Source: Lunularia cruciata (taxonomy: Eukaryota; Streptophyta; Marchantiopsida; Lunulariales; Lunulariaceae). Taken from it: DNA of 64,000 nt. The first letter of the stretch is position 1. The number at the start of each line of letters is the position of its first letter. The stretch spans positions 57,237,945 to 57,301,944 of the forward strand of contig OX419755.1 in NCBI GenBank assembly GCA_948567375.1, read 5' to 3'. The notes below the pieces were generated by a model that was not told the origin of the DNA, ran no database searches, and worked only from the letters and a program-made list of their open reading frames with translations. Below, piece after piece: positions 54,401 to 64,000 of the stretch. A program made the translations under genes and the position numbers.

Positions 54401-54727
54401 CTATGGACTTCTAAGAAGCAAATCATAGCTTGAATCCTTCAAGACTTGGAAAGTCATGAGAATTTGAACTCCCATAACTGAAACAACCACCTTATCCATC
54501 ATCCCTACTGGTCTAACTTGTTGCTTGTTTGCCATGCTCACCACAAATGTTGAAAGTCTAGAGGGTATCATACCTAACTTCTTCATCAACCTCTCTAACA
54601 TGGCATTCATTGTAGATCTTCCATCAACAATTGTATCCTTGATGTTGTGACCATTCACTCTCATATCAATCTTGGAGGCATATTCACAAGCCTCCCATGT
54701 TGTTGTTTTGGCATCCACTACTCTCAT
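54401..54727 (-). pseudogene. B aspartic protease (-)
   Basis: 108-residue frame: NGHNIKDTIVDGRSTMNAML holds a VDG(R)S active-site variant, followed by LGMIPS, VRPVGMMDKV.VSVMGVQI and LKDSSYDLLLRSP (the usual F..L....YD.LLGRP end). In functional relatives it cleaves Gag-Pol. The Gly-to-Arg change after DG makes activity doubtful. Confidence 0.7.
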
Positions 54728-54775
54728 TGATATGGGAGCTTTTGCCTTCTTCTTCCTCTTACTCCTTGTAGAACT

Positions 54776-56105
54776 TTAACCTCCTTTCAGCTCCTTTTTC
54801 AAGGTAGGATTCAAAGCAATCAATTTATCCACTATGATGTTAGCCTTATGACTCCCAACATCCTCCAACACATTGTAGTTCCATTGTTGCTTTGAGATCA
54901 AGAAGTCCTCTATCCCCAACTTCTTTCTTGTAGTCTTTGTTGTTGATGTTGTTGAGGTGTGAGTGCTCCTAGTAAACATAAGAGTATCTTTGCTAGGATT
55001 AAATCCTTGAGAAGAGTGTTTTTTTTTGCAAAACAAGTTCTTGTCTTCTCTTATGCCAAAACATCCAAATTAAGAACTCTGGAGTTTGAGCCCTCCCCCT
55101 TCTCAAACTTACTCTCAACTACATATGGATACTATCCCCTTACCTTTGTTTGAATATGGAGCCACTTGGGTTTCATTCCTTCCCTCTTGCCTTATATTGG
55201 CTCTCTCATAACTCTTTCCTCCATGGTAAGTGGAATTTGGGCAATTCATTTGGATGTGACCTCCTCCTCCACAATCAAAATAATTTCTATCATTGAAATT
55301 GTTGTTTGGTTGACCTCCTCTATATGGATAGTTTTTGTAACTCCTAGGCACTCTCCTTCCATTTTGATCCACCTCTCTCTCTTCTTCCATAGTTGCACCA
55401 CATTGATCTTGAGACTTGCAAGTTGTTTTGTGATGGTTTGAAGTGGATTTTTTGGTGGAGGTGCAAGAATTGGAGAAACTACTACTTGTGTTGCAACCCT
55501 TGCCACCAAAATATCAAATGTTCCACCATACTTCTAACCTGGAGGAGGATGCACAACCTCTTTCACCACCAAATTCTCATCCATATGTATTGCAATCTTG
55601 ATAGCTTCAACCTTGGAAGAAGGCTTCTCATATCTCACCCTACTTCTAATCTTTAGTCTCAAACCTCCCACAAAGTTCTTGGTCAGCATGGCTCTTATGC
55701 CAATCATAGTAGTCTCCACATCATCCCCACTCTTCCTCAACATTATGCAAAATTTGGACTCTCACTTCTCTACTCTTTCTATATAGACTCTCACTTTCTC
55801 TCCATCTCCTTGTTTGGGGAAAGTAACTCACTCATCAATCTCTCAAAACTCTCATTTGGAAGAAAGTTCTTAATGAGTGCTGAAGTCAAACTCTCTCAAG
55901 ACTCTTCTTGTCTATCTCTCCTCTCTCTATTTTGGTATTTTGATTCATACCATATAAGTGTTGTATCCTCAAAGAAATCTAGTAATAATGAGGCCTACTC
56001 ATTCTTCCTCCTCTAAATTTTTCCTATTCAAGCTATCTTAAAGTCTCTCATAAAGGCCTCCACATCTTCTCCATCCTTGCCAAAGAAAACCAAAAGTTTC
56101 CCCAT
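54776..56105 (-). pseudogene. B gag (-), degraded
   Basis: The start ATG complement is at 56103-56105 (MGKLLVFFGKDGEDVEAFM-type start). Capsid pieces lie in 55534-55743 (VETTMIGIRAMLTKNFVGGL, VRYEKPSSKVEAIKIAI). A Pro-rich linker follows (VVSPILAPPPKNPLQT), then a knuckle read as NYFDCGGGGHIQMNC, in which the first Cys is Tyr. The C-terminal part (54776-55036) is Ser/Thr-rich and leads to protease. It shows the natural continuation that the palindrome's gag lacks. Confidence 0.8.
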
Positions 56106-56169
56106 CTTAGCCCCTTACTATCTTTCTCTTTTCTCTCAATCTCTTTTTCTCTTTTCTCTCACTCTATAA

Positions 56170-56334
56170 CTAATAGAGTATGTACCTGACTAACACCATT
56201 TGAGAGTAATCCACCCTAGAGAAAAAAAAGGGTTTAGGTTGTTCCAATATTTCTAAAGCAATATCATATCCTAGAGTACATATTAATTAAACCCTCATGG
56301 ATAGTTTATCCATAAGTTGAAAGATTATCTCCAT
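56170..56334 (-). pseudogene. B mini-ORF module 3 (old copy)
   Basis: Same 165-nt length as the arm copies, ATG complement at 56332-56334. The codon after MRV is TAA instead of AGA, so it is interrupted. The terminal ILY-stop is kept. Confidence 0.55.
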
Positions 56335-56336
56335 CA

Positions 56337-56830
56337 CTAATCTTGAGAGCTAGCTAATAAAGGTTGTAGTATTTATGTAGCTATACTAAGACTCTCTCCA
56401 AGATCCTTCACCAAATTATCCAAAAGTTCTCTTACTCTTTTACACTTGTGTCCTTTTGGATGTCCTTCCACTCCACAAACCTCATACAACTCTTTGGTCT
56501 TAGATCTCTTCCCTCCCAATCTTGGTGAAGAAGGTCCAACATGCAAAACCCAAGTCAAGTAAGCCTCTCCTTTCCCTCAATCTCTTGCTTTCAAAGGTCA
56601 ATGGACATGAACTTGCCTTATATCCCTTTTCTCTACATAGAAACACTTAGACTCACTCTTTCCTCCAAGTGGTGTATGTTTTTGGATCCTCTCAACACTC
56701 TCTTCAAATTCTATTCTAAAATCTCTTTTTCTCAAATCCACCCCTAAAATCACCTCCAACCCTTGGGGAACCTTGCATGACCTTGATTTCCACTCTTGAT
56801 GACCTTCTATGTTCCCAAAATGAGTCTAAA
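56337..56830 (-). pseudogene. B CCHC-finger ORF (old copy)
   Basis: Broken counterpart of 34310-34807. 56373-56558 keeps LHVGPSSPRLGGKRSKTKEL and CGVEGHPKGHKC. The knuckle region near 56610-56660 is frameshifted. Confidence 0.65.
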
Positions 56831-57463
56831 CACTCAAATATGCTTTTTGTTGCTCTCACACTCATGCATGAGATCTCAACTCTACAAAATTGACACCTCC
56901 TCACAATATAACTAAATTCTCTCAAATGGTATATTATAGTCCTCTAAAATTTTGTACACTTAATCACAACCCAAGGATGTCCTCCCCAGAAAAATTTTAG
57001 ATCTTTCCATTAAGCCATTTGGCCTAGGTACCTTTCTATTTAGTACATATATTTCAGATTTGGTTTGAAAACTACCCCCTCACTTTAAAAACTCATAACT
57101 TTCTACACATGAATGATCTCTCTTTATCTCTCTTTAATTCTTGAGCCAAAAGGTAAAATACTATGCACTAGATTTGCTTGAAAAGTTTCAGAAAAATGCA
57201 TAGAATATTGAAGTAATGGCAGATTCTATACAAATTTCTAGAGAGCATGTAGGTTTGGAAGCAATTTACCTTATCAACTTTCAAAAATTCTAGCTTAGTG
57301 TGTGTACTAGCTCTCACAATAGTCTCAAGTGTGCTAACTGAAGGATAACCCAAGTTATCATGTGTAGAAATTTCATGTCAAAATCTCAAACTTGAGATTT
57401 TGCCCAAAATCACCGTAATCCCCAAAATCTACAATCCACCTCACACAATCTCTCCAAATCCTC

Positions 57464-57633
57464 TCATGTATACAAGACGTATAATATCACCTCAAAAATA
57501 TCATAATGAACTATAGGGTATAAAAATGGGTCTTGGTTTTCTAACATAGTTTATCTCTCTCTTCCTCTAATGTTCTCTCCAATTGAGCTCTCATAACCTC
57601 CTTCTGTCTAATGTAGAATTGTATGTGGAACAT
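57464..57633 (-). pseudogene. B mini-ORF module 1 (old copy)
   Basis: ATG complement at 57631-57633. The segment is 170 nt where the arms have 171, so one base is lost and the frame shifts. The DPF.YPIVHYD block and terminal TATACATGA stop context are still visible. Confidence 0.55.
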
Positions 57634-57674
57634 TATCTTGCCTTCTTGAGAGGTCCCAACAATGGAGCCAAAAA

Positions 57675-58362
57675 TGTGAGCTGGCTAATCTCCTACTCAG
57701 GATGAACCTTTGATGGTTATTATGGTAGCGCACCATGGATTATAATGGCAAGGAATCCCAACTCTATCATACTCTTCCAAGGTTAACATTCCAAGACTCA
57801 AAGCATTGCTCACTAGAGAACTCAATGAGAGAAAGATAGTTTTAAATGAAATGATGATGAGTAATTTTTCACCCTAGTTTATATACTTGTGATATAGTTA
57901 TGCACCAAAGTTACTAATTAAAGGAGTAATTCAAGTTACTAGGCTAAAAGTCAAATAAAGTCAAAAAGCTAAAGAATATCTATACTCATGGGAATATTCT
58001 CCTAAGCATGTGTTTTTATCTTGATCCAACCACTAAGTCAAAGTTTCCTTCACATGGGCTTTCCTTGGACTATAGAAGAATCCAAAACAAAAAGGCTTGT
58101 GGATCCAAGAATTCTCAACTCTTTCCTCAAAGCCAAACACCTTAGAATAATACCAAGTCAATACACTAGAATCCAAAATAGTAGTGCTCATCTTTTACAC
58201 TTCTTCTAAAGTAAGGTCCCCTCTATCTTAGCTATGACTAACTTTAGCTAATCATGACTAATATAGAAAAATCCTTTATCTTTAGATAAATAATATCTTT
58301 CAATTACTTATAATACCAAACTAAATATCACATAGCATATACATGCACAAATGGGTGTTATA
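57675..58362 (-). repeat. 5' LTR of B (-)
   Basis: 688 bp; plus-strand ends TGTGAGCTGGCTAATC and ATGGGTGTTATA. It lacks the internal duplication of its partner. The complement of the TATA box is near 57878-57885. Confidence 0.87.
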
Positions 58363-59262
58363 GGTCTGAACTTAAAGCACAATCACTTGCAAGTACCTTG
58401 ACTCAGCCAAGTTTGGTACCACAACAATCATTTCATTAGGCTTGCAATATGCTGTCTTTCCCTATTACCAAACAAGCGTACCAAAAGTACAAAGGGACCA
58501 AATGTGTTGAAGACCCTGCTGAGTTTATTGAGGAGTTCAAAGTGATCTTCCTTACCAACAAGGAGCATGACTCCGTTGATAGGCTGTGCATTTTTCCCAA
58601 TCTGCTCCTAAAGAAAGCATGGAGCTAATATACTCATGTAACCCAAAAAAGTTCAAGCCAACCAATTAGACAGATCTTTGGGACAATTTCCTAAAACAAT
58701 TTTGGGAAGTTGATTATGATACAAGTGTTTTTGCCACATTTAATGATTTGGATTGTGGCAAGAATGAGAAGTTGAGCAACTATACAGAAGTGGTTCATGG
58801 CATTTTTGAATCATGTGCCAAATTAATCTGGCAGGGTGGGTTCTCTAATGCCCAAGCCATTACCTGGTTCCTCGGTGGATTATCACCAAAAATTTGGATC
58901 TTTGCCAGGGAGAGGTATGTAACTTCCATGGACAAGGAACTCAATATGTCACCAATACAAGGCAACCCACTCTTATTTAGCCAGTAACAAAAGAAACCAG
59001 GAGAAGAAAGGAAAGGAAAGACAAAGAACCTCTCATAGTACTTCCTCTTCTTTGGAGGAATCCTCCACTTTATTGAGTTCTTCTTTAGAGTCAAAAGAAG
59101 ATGTAAACTCAAGGAAGAATAGAAGACAAGGAGGAAAGAAAGAATTGATTCCTTGAGCTAAAAGTGTCAATAAAATAGGCACTAAGTTGGAGACTCTTAT
59201 TAAAGAGTTTTTGGATTTTAAAATTCAAATGATTGGGGTGAAGGACAAAAGAAAACACCCTT
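58363..59262 (+). pseudogene. C-family gag (+), right of B insertion
   Basis: LTKQAYQKYKG-like start at about 58460, EFIEEFKVIFLTNKEHDSVD, then stops; KKFKPTN and LWDNFLKQFWEVDYDTSVFA around 58640-58740; open 58748-58987 (YTEVVHGIFESCAKL, ITWFLGGLSPKIW). Ser-rich part at 59040-59110. It is cut at 59262 by a reverse LTR-like segment, before the knuckles. Twin of 45000-45830 (-). Confidence 0.7.
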
Positions 59263-60015
59263 TTATAACAACCCAACAAGTATCACTTTTGTGGTAATCA
59301 GCAAGTAACATTTTGCTCCCATAGAGATACAAGTCAAAAATGGTCAAATACAAAGTAAAACATAACACAAAAATTGTTCTTGAGTTCTTCTTTAGTCTCT
59401 CAGGTAGAAACCACACCCCGAAGAGCATAACAAGTATTGAATCATAGTCTATTCACAAATCACAATACCCAAAATCACAATTCATCAATCTCTTTCTAAT
59501 TTAACCTTGATTGTGATGGTTTAGTTCTCTTAAAGAAGGCTACTTCACTACAAAATGACCTCACCTTGGAATTGTGTTCCACCACTCCATTGAAGGTACA
59601 ACTTCCACAATCAAAATTACTTTACATCAATCTAGTGTTGTACTCACAAATGCAAAATACCACCAACACTACAATTTCTCTTAGATCTATCAAGGCATTG
59701 CTCTGATTGCTATCCATTCAAGATCAAACACATAGAATGAACATTAGCGCTATAGAATCCAACATCCAACACAATCACTAACTTGCACTTAAAATTTCTC
59801 CAAACACTCACAAACACCCACAAGATTGATACTTGGAATTAAGTTGAAATGATGAGCACTAAGTTATAGCACTTTGCTTTACTCAACTTAAGAATTATAG
59901 TACTAAACAACAACACACTGCAAATTTCACCTTTAAATAGACAAAGCATTTGACGTTATCTAACAATATACCATTCATTTGACGTTATCTAGCAATTATC
60001 TAACAATAATCTAGC
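59263..60015 (-). repeat. C/D-family LTR-like segment (-)
   Basis: It starts AACAACCCAACAAGTATCAC, the reverse of the GTGATACTTG...GGGTTGTT end, and contains the complements of all family blocks. At its far end (59948-60015) CATTTGACGTTATCTA and CTAACAAT pieces are duplicated, and the usual TGTAAGTAG start is missing. Confidence 0.62.
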
Positions 60016-61700
60016 AAAAATGATTGCCTTTGAGTGTATAATTTCCAACCTTGCAGTAGGTAATTCACCCTTCATCTTCTTGAACAATGCCTTCTGCTCC
60101 TTCAACTTTGATGTTTGTTGTTCAAGCGCTTCACCATGCTTCAAGAAATTCTCTTGCAAGTTATCAAAACTCTTCTTCCAAAGAATTGCATCATCCCAAA
60201 GTTCTTTGGCTTCCTTCTCTCCTTGGGTTAACTTACTCATCAATTCCAAGTTCTCCTTACTCCATTACCACACTACTTGCAGTTTATCTTTGAATTCAGG
60301 ATGCTCTTTCTTCAACTCCTTTTTCCTTTTTTATAGTTGCACCAACAAAGGATAGACAATCTTTGATAGATATTCAACTCCTTCATCATCTTTTCTATCT
60401 TTATCTTTGGTCAGCACTTGTTTGATTGGTGCTTTACTATGAAGATGCAATTTACATACCTTCAGAGTCACTTTGTCCAAGCTTTCTCCCTCCTCTTTGG
60501 CTTTGCTCAGCCTTGCAACTATGACTTGCACACTTCTCTTTAATCTTGCTGCCCTTAGGAATGCCAAGGTAGTCTCTCTTGCTCATTTTTCTTCTAATTC
60601 TAATACATGTAACTCCATACAAGGCTTGTCTCTTCCTTCCATGCAATCAATCTCCTCATGGAACTCCCGTTCTTCTTCTCCAACTACTCTATCCAACAAT
60701 TGCTGGACTTTGGGTTCTCCTTCACTCTTGGTGCTAGACTTCCTACTCAATAGAGTGAACTCTTCTTCTTCTCCCAAGTCCTAACACTTTGACTTGGCTT
60801 CTCCTTCCGATTCTTCCTCTAAAAGACTGGTCCTTCACTATCACCATCTATGGCTTTTGGATTCAACCTTCTTGTCTTCTATGACTGTAGTGATGTTATT
60901 CTTCCTTTGGGTCTACTTTGCTTTATTGGCCTTGGGATGTCCACCGACACTATCTTCTCCTTCTTGCTCTTGATATAGTGGTCATTGCCCTCATGAACTT
61001 GCTTGATGTAGTATTGCTCATGTCCATCTGCTACTCTTTGTAAATTGGGATGAAAGGGGGCACCATCCTTCCTCTCTCCTCCAAACTGAGTAGGTTTAAG
61101 CTGAAGTAAAAATGAGTTGCAAAAGGTACAAAGTAATGGGGAAACAGGTCCATTCTCCAACTATTAATCATCTAACCTACTCATTGGTGTAAAAACTTTG
61201 CACAATTCACCACTTCTTTTACAAACATTTGGTGAAAGAACACCGCTTGCTGCACTATTACATAGGTGGTTTTCTTTGGCTTAAACATGGCCATCATTGT
61301 GCTGATTATTCCCCTTCCTATTGGGTCTCTATAGCTATCCACCTTGTACTAGTTCTTGGTGTAAGGTGCACTGAAAGAATTCCTCACCTTGGTGGTTTCT
61401 TTTGAAGAATCACACTTCCAATAGTAGGTGACTCCTCTTGCTTCTCCTGCTTCTCTCTCCAAGACTAATCTCCAATCCAAATCAGTCCATCAAGCCAGAT
61501 TTCCTCTCTTTTTCTTTGTCTTAGGACTGTTGTTGCAATTGCTGGTAGCAATTTTTGCCATGAACTCTAGAAAGCTCAGATTCCAATTCTATGCCAGAGA
61601 GGTGATGCAAAGTTTGCCCAAGACCTCAATCCTTACCACTACATCTAATCAATGAATTGCAAGACCTCTCACCACATTTTTCTTACTTCTCTTTGGTGGC
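60015..61700 (-). pseudogene. D-type ORF copy 6, degraded
   Basis: Minus strand from 61700 down. N-terminal domain (IEVLGKLCITSLA, FMAKIATSNCNN, LDWRLVLEREAG, TTYVIVQQAVFFHQMF, LFPHYFVPFATHFYFSLNLL). 60879-61160 holds DGHEQYYIKQVHEGNDH and VSVDIPRPIK. An acidic linker follows (60583-60777), then VEYLSKIVYPLLVQL and a coiled coil (59989-60249: KLTQGEKEAKELWDDAILWK, QQTSKLKEQKALFKKMKGEL). The C-terminal third is deleted where it joins the LTR-like segment. Confidence 0.68.
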
Positions 61701-61822
61701 ATTGTGTGCTTCTTCTATCATGCCATTTGTAGTGTCGCATCTAGATTGCTCGGACACTAGAGTTCCAATGATAGTAATTAGAGTTATTTTAGCAGTTTCT
61801 TAGAGACTACTTCACGACGGTC
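61701..61822. other. Short spacer upstream of D copy 6
   Basis: Non-coding; ends in GGTC directly before the solo LTR. The same GGTC follows that LTR. Confidence 0.4.
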
Positions 61823-62513
61823 TGTGAGCCGGCCTGTCTCTCACTCAGGATGAACCTCTGATGGCTATTATGGTAGCGCACCATGGACTAAGAAGGCAAG
61901 GAACCCAAAATCCATCAAACTCCTCCAAGGCTAACACTCCAAGACTCAAGACATTGCTCACTAGAGAACTCAATGAGAGAGAGATAGTTGCAAATGAAAG
62001 GATGATGAGTACCTCCTCACCCCTTGTTATATACTTGTGAAATAGTTACGTACCAAAGTTACTAATTACCAGAGTAACTCAAGTTACTAGACTAAAAGTC
62101 AAGTCAAGTCAAAAAGTAGAAAGGAATATCCATTCACATGGGCATATTCCCCTAAGCATGTGGTCTTATCTTGACCCAACCACTAAGTCAAGGATTCCTT
62201 CACATGGGCTATCCTTGGACTAAAGAAGAATTCAAAACAAAAAGGCTTGCGGGCCCAAGAGTTCTCAACTCTTTCCTCAAAGCCAAACACCTAGGAATAA
62301 TACCAAGTCAACACACTAAAATCCAAAATAGTGGTGCTCATCTTTTCTACTTCCTCTAAAGTAAGGTCCCATCTATCTTAGCTATGACTAACTTTAGCTA
62401 ACCATGACTAATATAGAACCATCCTTTATCTCTATATAAATAATATCTCTTAAGTACTTGTAATACCAAGCTAAATATCACAATACCACACACATGCACA
62501 AATGGGTGTTACA
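61823..62513 (-). mobile_element. Solo LTR of family B (-)
   Basis: 691 bp, plus-strand ends TGTGAGCCGG and GGGTGTTACA, with no B internal sequence on either side. GGTC directly abuts both ends (61819-61822 and 62514-62517), a probable four-base target duplication. Solo LTRs arise when the two LTRs of one element recombine. Close in sequence to the palindrome LTRs. Confidence 0.85.
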
Positions 62514-62579
62514 GGTCAGAGTTCTTGTTTGGGGTATTGACGTCATGGTGGGGTCCACCGTGATAGTGAGAAGGCAGGA

Positions 62580-64000
62580 GAGATGGGAGGAGGAAAGAAG
62601 AACTCCGAATTCGCAGTGAGAAATCATGTAATTTGGAGGTTAGATGTGATCACTAAGATCGAAGTCTTGAGCCAACTTCGGATCACTTTCTTGGCATGGA
62701 ACTAGAACGTGAGCTTTCCAGGTTTCATGACAGAGATCATCAAGAGCAAGTGTCTTGATTGACCCAAGGAAGAAGGGAAGAGAGGAAATCCGGCTTGCTG
62801 GACAGAGTCGGATTGGAGATTAGTCTTGGGGAAGGAAGCAGGTTTGGAGCAGGGAGCCATGTTCTTAGGGAAGGGAGAGATAGCCCAAGAAACCCAAGAG
62901 GTGAGAGATGCATTCTCATCAAAGCGGACAAAGAATGGGTACAAGGTAGAGAGTTACAAGGACCCTATAAAGAGAGGAATTGTGAGTGCTTTGATGGCAA
63001 TCCTGAAGCCAGAGAGAACAACATATGTGATGAAACACCAAGCGGTGTTCTTTCACAAACTATTTGTAGGAGAACCAATTAATTGGGCGAGGTGTTTCCA
63101 TGGGAGAACGCAACAAATGGTGTGGAATCTGTGGGATAAATCACCTCCACACTACATTGTGCCATTTGTAGCGCATTTCTACCTCAGGTTGAATTTGCTA
63201 AACTTGGCGGAGCAAACTCAAATGGTGTTGTTTTTCCATCCCAATTTGGGAAAGGAGGTCGATGTAGAGGAGCAGCAGTACATTTTGCAAATCAGAAAGC
63301 ACCAACGAGTACTACAAGAAGACAGGGAAGACTATGGAGATCAAAGTGAGTACTCCGAACTCGAAGAAGAGAAGTCGGCAGGGCAAAGCCAAAGACATGA
63401 AGAAACCTTGGAAGACCAGGAGAGGAAACCCGAGGCAAGGTATGGTGGTGATCAAGTCGGAAGGTGACGCCGAGCTCAAGACCAAAGACTCGGAACACGA
63501 GGAGGAGCCCAAGCTAATGCTATAGAGTGGAGATACGAGTAGCGACAACAATGAGGGTGGAGAAATGACATCGGCACCAATTGCTGCAGAAGAAGAAGAA
63601 GAAGATGAAGTGTAGGCATAGATTGAGGCCAAGGACAACACGATGTTGGGAGACAAAGTACCCAAGGCAGAAGAGAAGATTGCAGCTCAAAGAGGAGTCC
63701 GTTGAAGACGTAAGGCAAAGTACGATGCAGGTCCGAGTAATGTGCAAGAAGAAGCGAATGCAAGCTCGGGAAGTGAGGCGTCCATTCCGATACGAAGACT
63801 GCAGAGAAGAAGGCAAGTATCGGATGAACAAGAAGTGCAAAGAGAAGTGGCTACGCAAGGAGAAGTAAACCCGAGCGATGGAGTCGAGTACCTGTGGGAG
63901 GTGGTGTCTCCTCTGTTGGTTAAATTAGAGAAGAGGAAGAAGGAGATGCAGTCAACTTGTCAAGAGGTAAAGACTGTCTTGCAGGTGTTGTCAAGATTAG
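62580..64000 (+). pseudogene. D-type ORF copy 7, best N-terminus, cut by window end
   Basis: Plus strand. An upstream part (62600-62825) reads HVIWRLDVITKIEVLSQLRI with a stop after FLAWN. Open 62826-63467 (213 residues): KEAGLEQGAMFLG, RTKNGYKVESYKDPIKRGIV, SALMAILKPERTTYVMKHQA, PINWARCFHGRTQQMVWNLW, PPHYIVPFVAHFYLRLNLL, then an acidic, Arg-rich linker. It continues with stops (SNVQEEANASSGSEA, VEYLWEVVSPLLVKLEKRKK) to the window end, where the coiled coil starts. I do not recognise the family. It lies head to head with D copy 6. Confidence 0.65.

Larger units (their letters stand above)
50314..58362 (-). mobile_element. Full-length but decayed B element (-)
   Basis: 8049 bp. Minus order: 5' LTR 57675-58362, mini-ORF 1, leader, CCHC ORF, mini-ORF 3, gag, protease, RT, RNase H, integrase, 3' LTR 50314-51326. 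It gives the complete B gene order, of which the palindrome has only the 5' part. Stops and one-base indels occur in every gene. It separates a C leader (50159-50313) from a C gag (58363 on), so it was inserted into a C element. No 5-bp target duplication is visible (TCATT left, GGTCT right). Confidence 0.88.

Overview
The window is repeat-dense nuclear DNA of a land plant. No host gene, rRNA, tRNA or CRISPR array could be supported. Nearly everything recognisable belongs to LTR retrotransposons of the Ty3/gypsy type, most of them broken by stops, frameshifts, truncations, nested insertions and inversions. The chromodomain integrase, the tRNA-iMet primer site and several unrelated, deeply decayed gypsy families packed together fit a large plant genome such as a gymnosperm or fern. 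The species cannot be fixed from this sequence.

Families (working names). A is a chromovirus: about 740-bp LTRs, tRNA-iMet primer site, two small pre-gag ORFs, gag with CCHC, protease-RT-RNaseH-integrase-chromodomain. B is a non-chromodomain gypsy family: about 690-bp LTRs with TATA, primer site resembling the tRNA-Asp type, a small pre-gag ORF, a separate CCHC-finger ORF, another small ORF, then gag-pro-RT-RNaseH-integrase. C is a second, older non-chromodomain gypsy family. D is a high-copy ORF of unknown function (N-terminal domain, acidic linker, long coiled coil, Val/Glu-rich tail). It is repeatedly followed by an LTR-like segment ending in TCACA, which also precedes a C-type gag. E is a third gag type, lying directly before a D copy.

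Layout. 1-2.7 kb: non-coding, with small tandem repeats. 2.7-5.9: D copy (+) and its LTR-like tail. 5.9-9.3: AT-rich, unassigned, with diverged direct repeats. 9.4-14.0: two truncated D/LTR units and the E gag (all -). 14.0-15.8: probable leader of E. 15.8-30.45: an A element (+) with TCCAT target duplications, split inside gag by a second A element (-, 17.5-25.5) with ATGCT target duplications. The inner element carries a 1.55-kb foreign block with a 14-copy 47-bp satellite. 30.46-32.79: remnant of the element A entered, with a D copy (-). 32.8-38.2: a near-perfect inverted duplication of the 5' part of B (two 2.3-kb arms, 0.8-kb loop). 38.7-41.4: 3' half of a B element (+). 41.4-45.8: C (-). 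45.8-50.3: D (+), tail repeats, LTR-like and leader. 50.3-58.4: a full-length decayed B element (-) between that leader and a C gag (+, 58.4-59.3). 59.3-61.7: LTR and D (-). 61.8-62.5: solo B LTR. 62.6-64.0: the best-preserved D N-terminus (+), cut by the window end.

The most unusual signals are: (i) a conserved ~55-residue mini-ORF found once or twice upstream of gag in both A and B, always ending at the same motif; (ii) the 5.4-kb B palindrome; (iii) the abundant D coiled-coil ORF; and (iv) the 47-bp satellite inside a gag gene, which stays open in all three forward frames.
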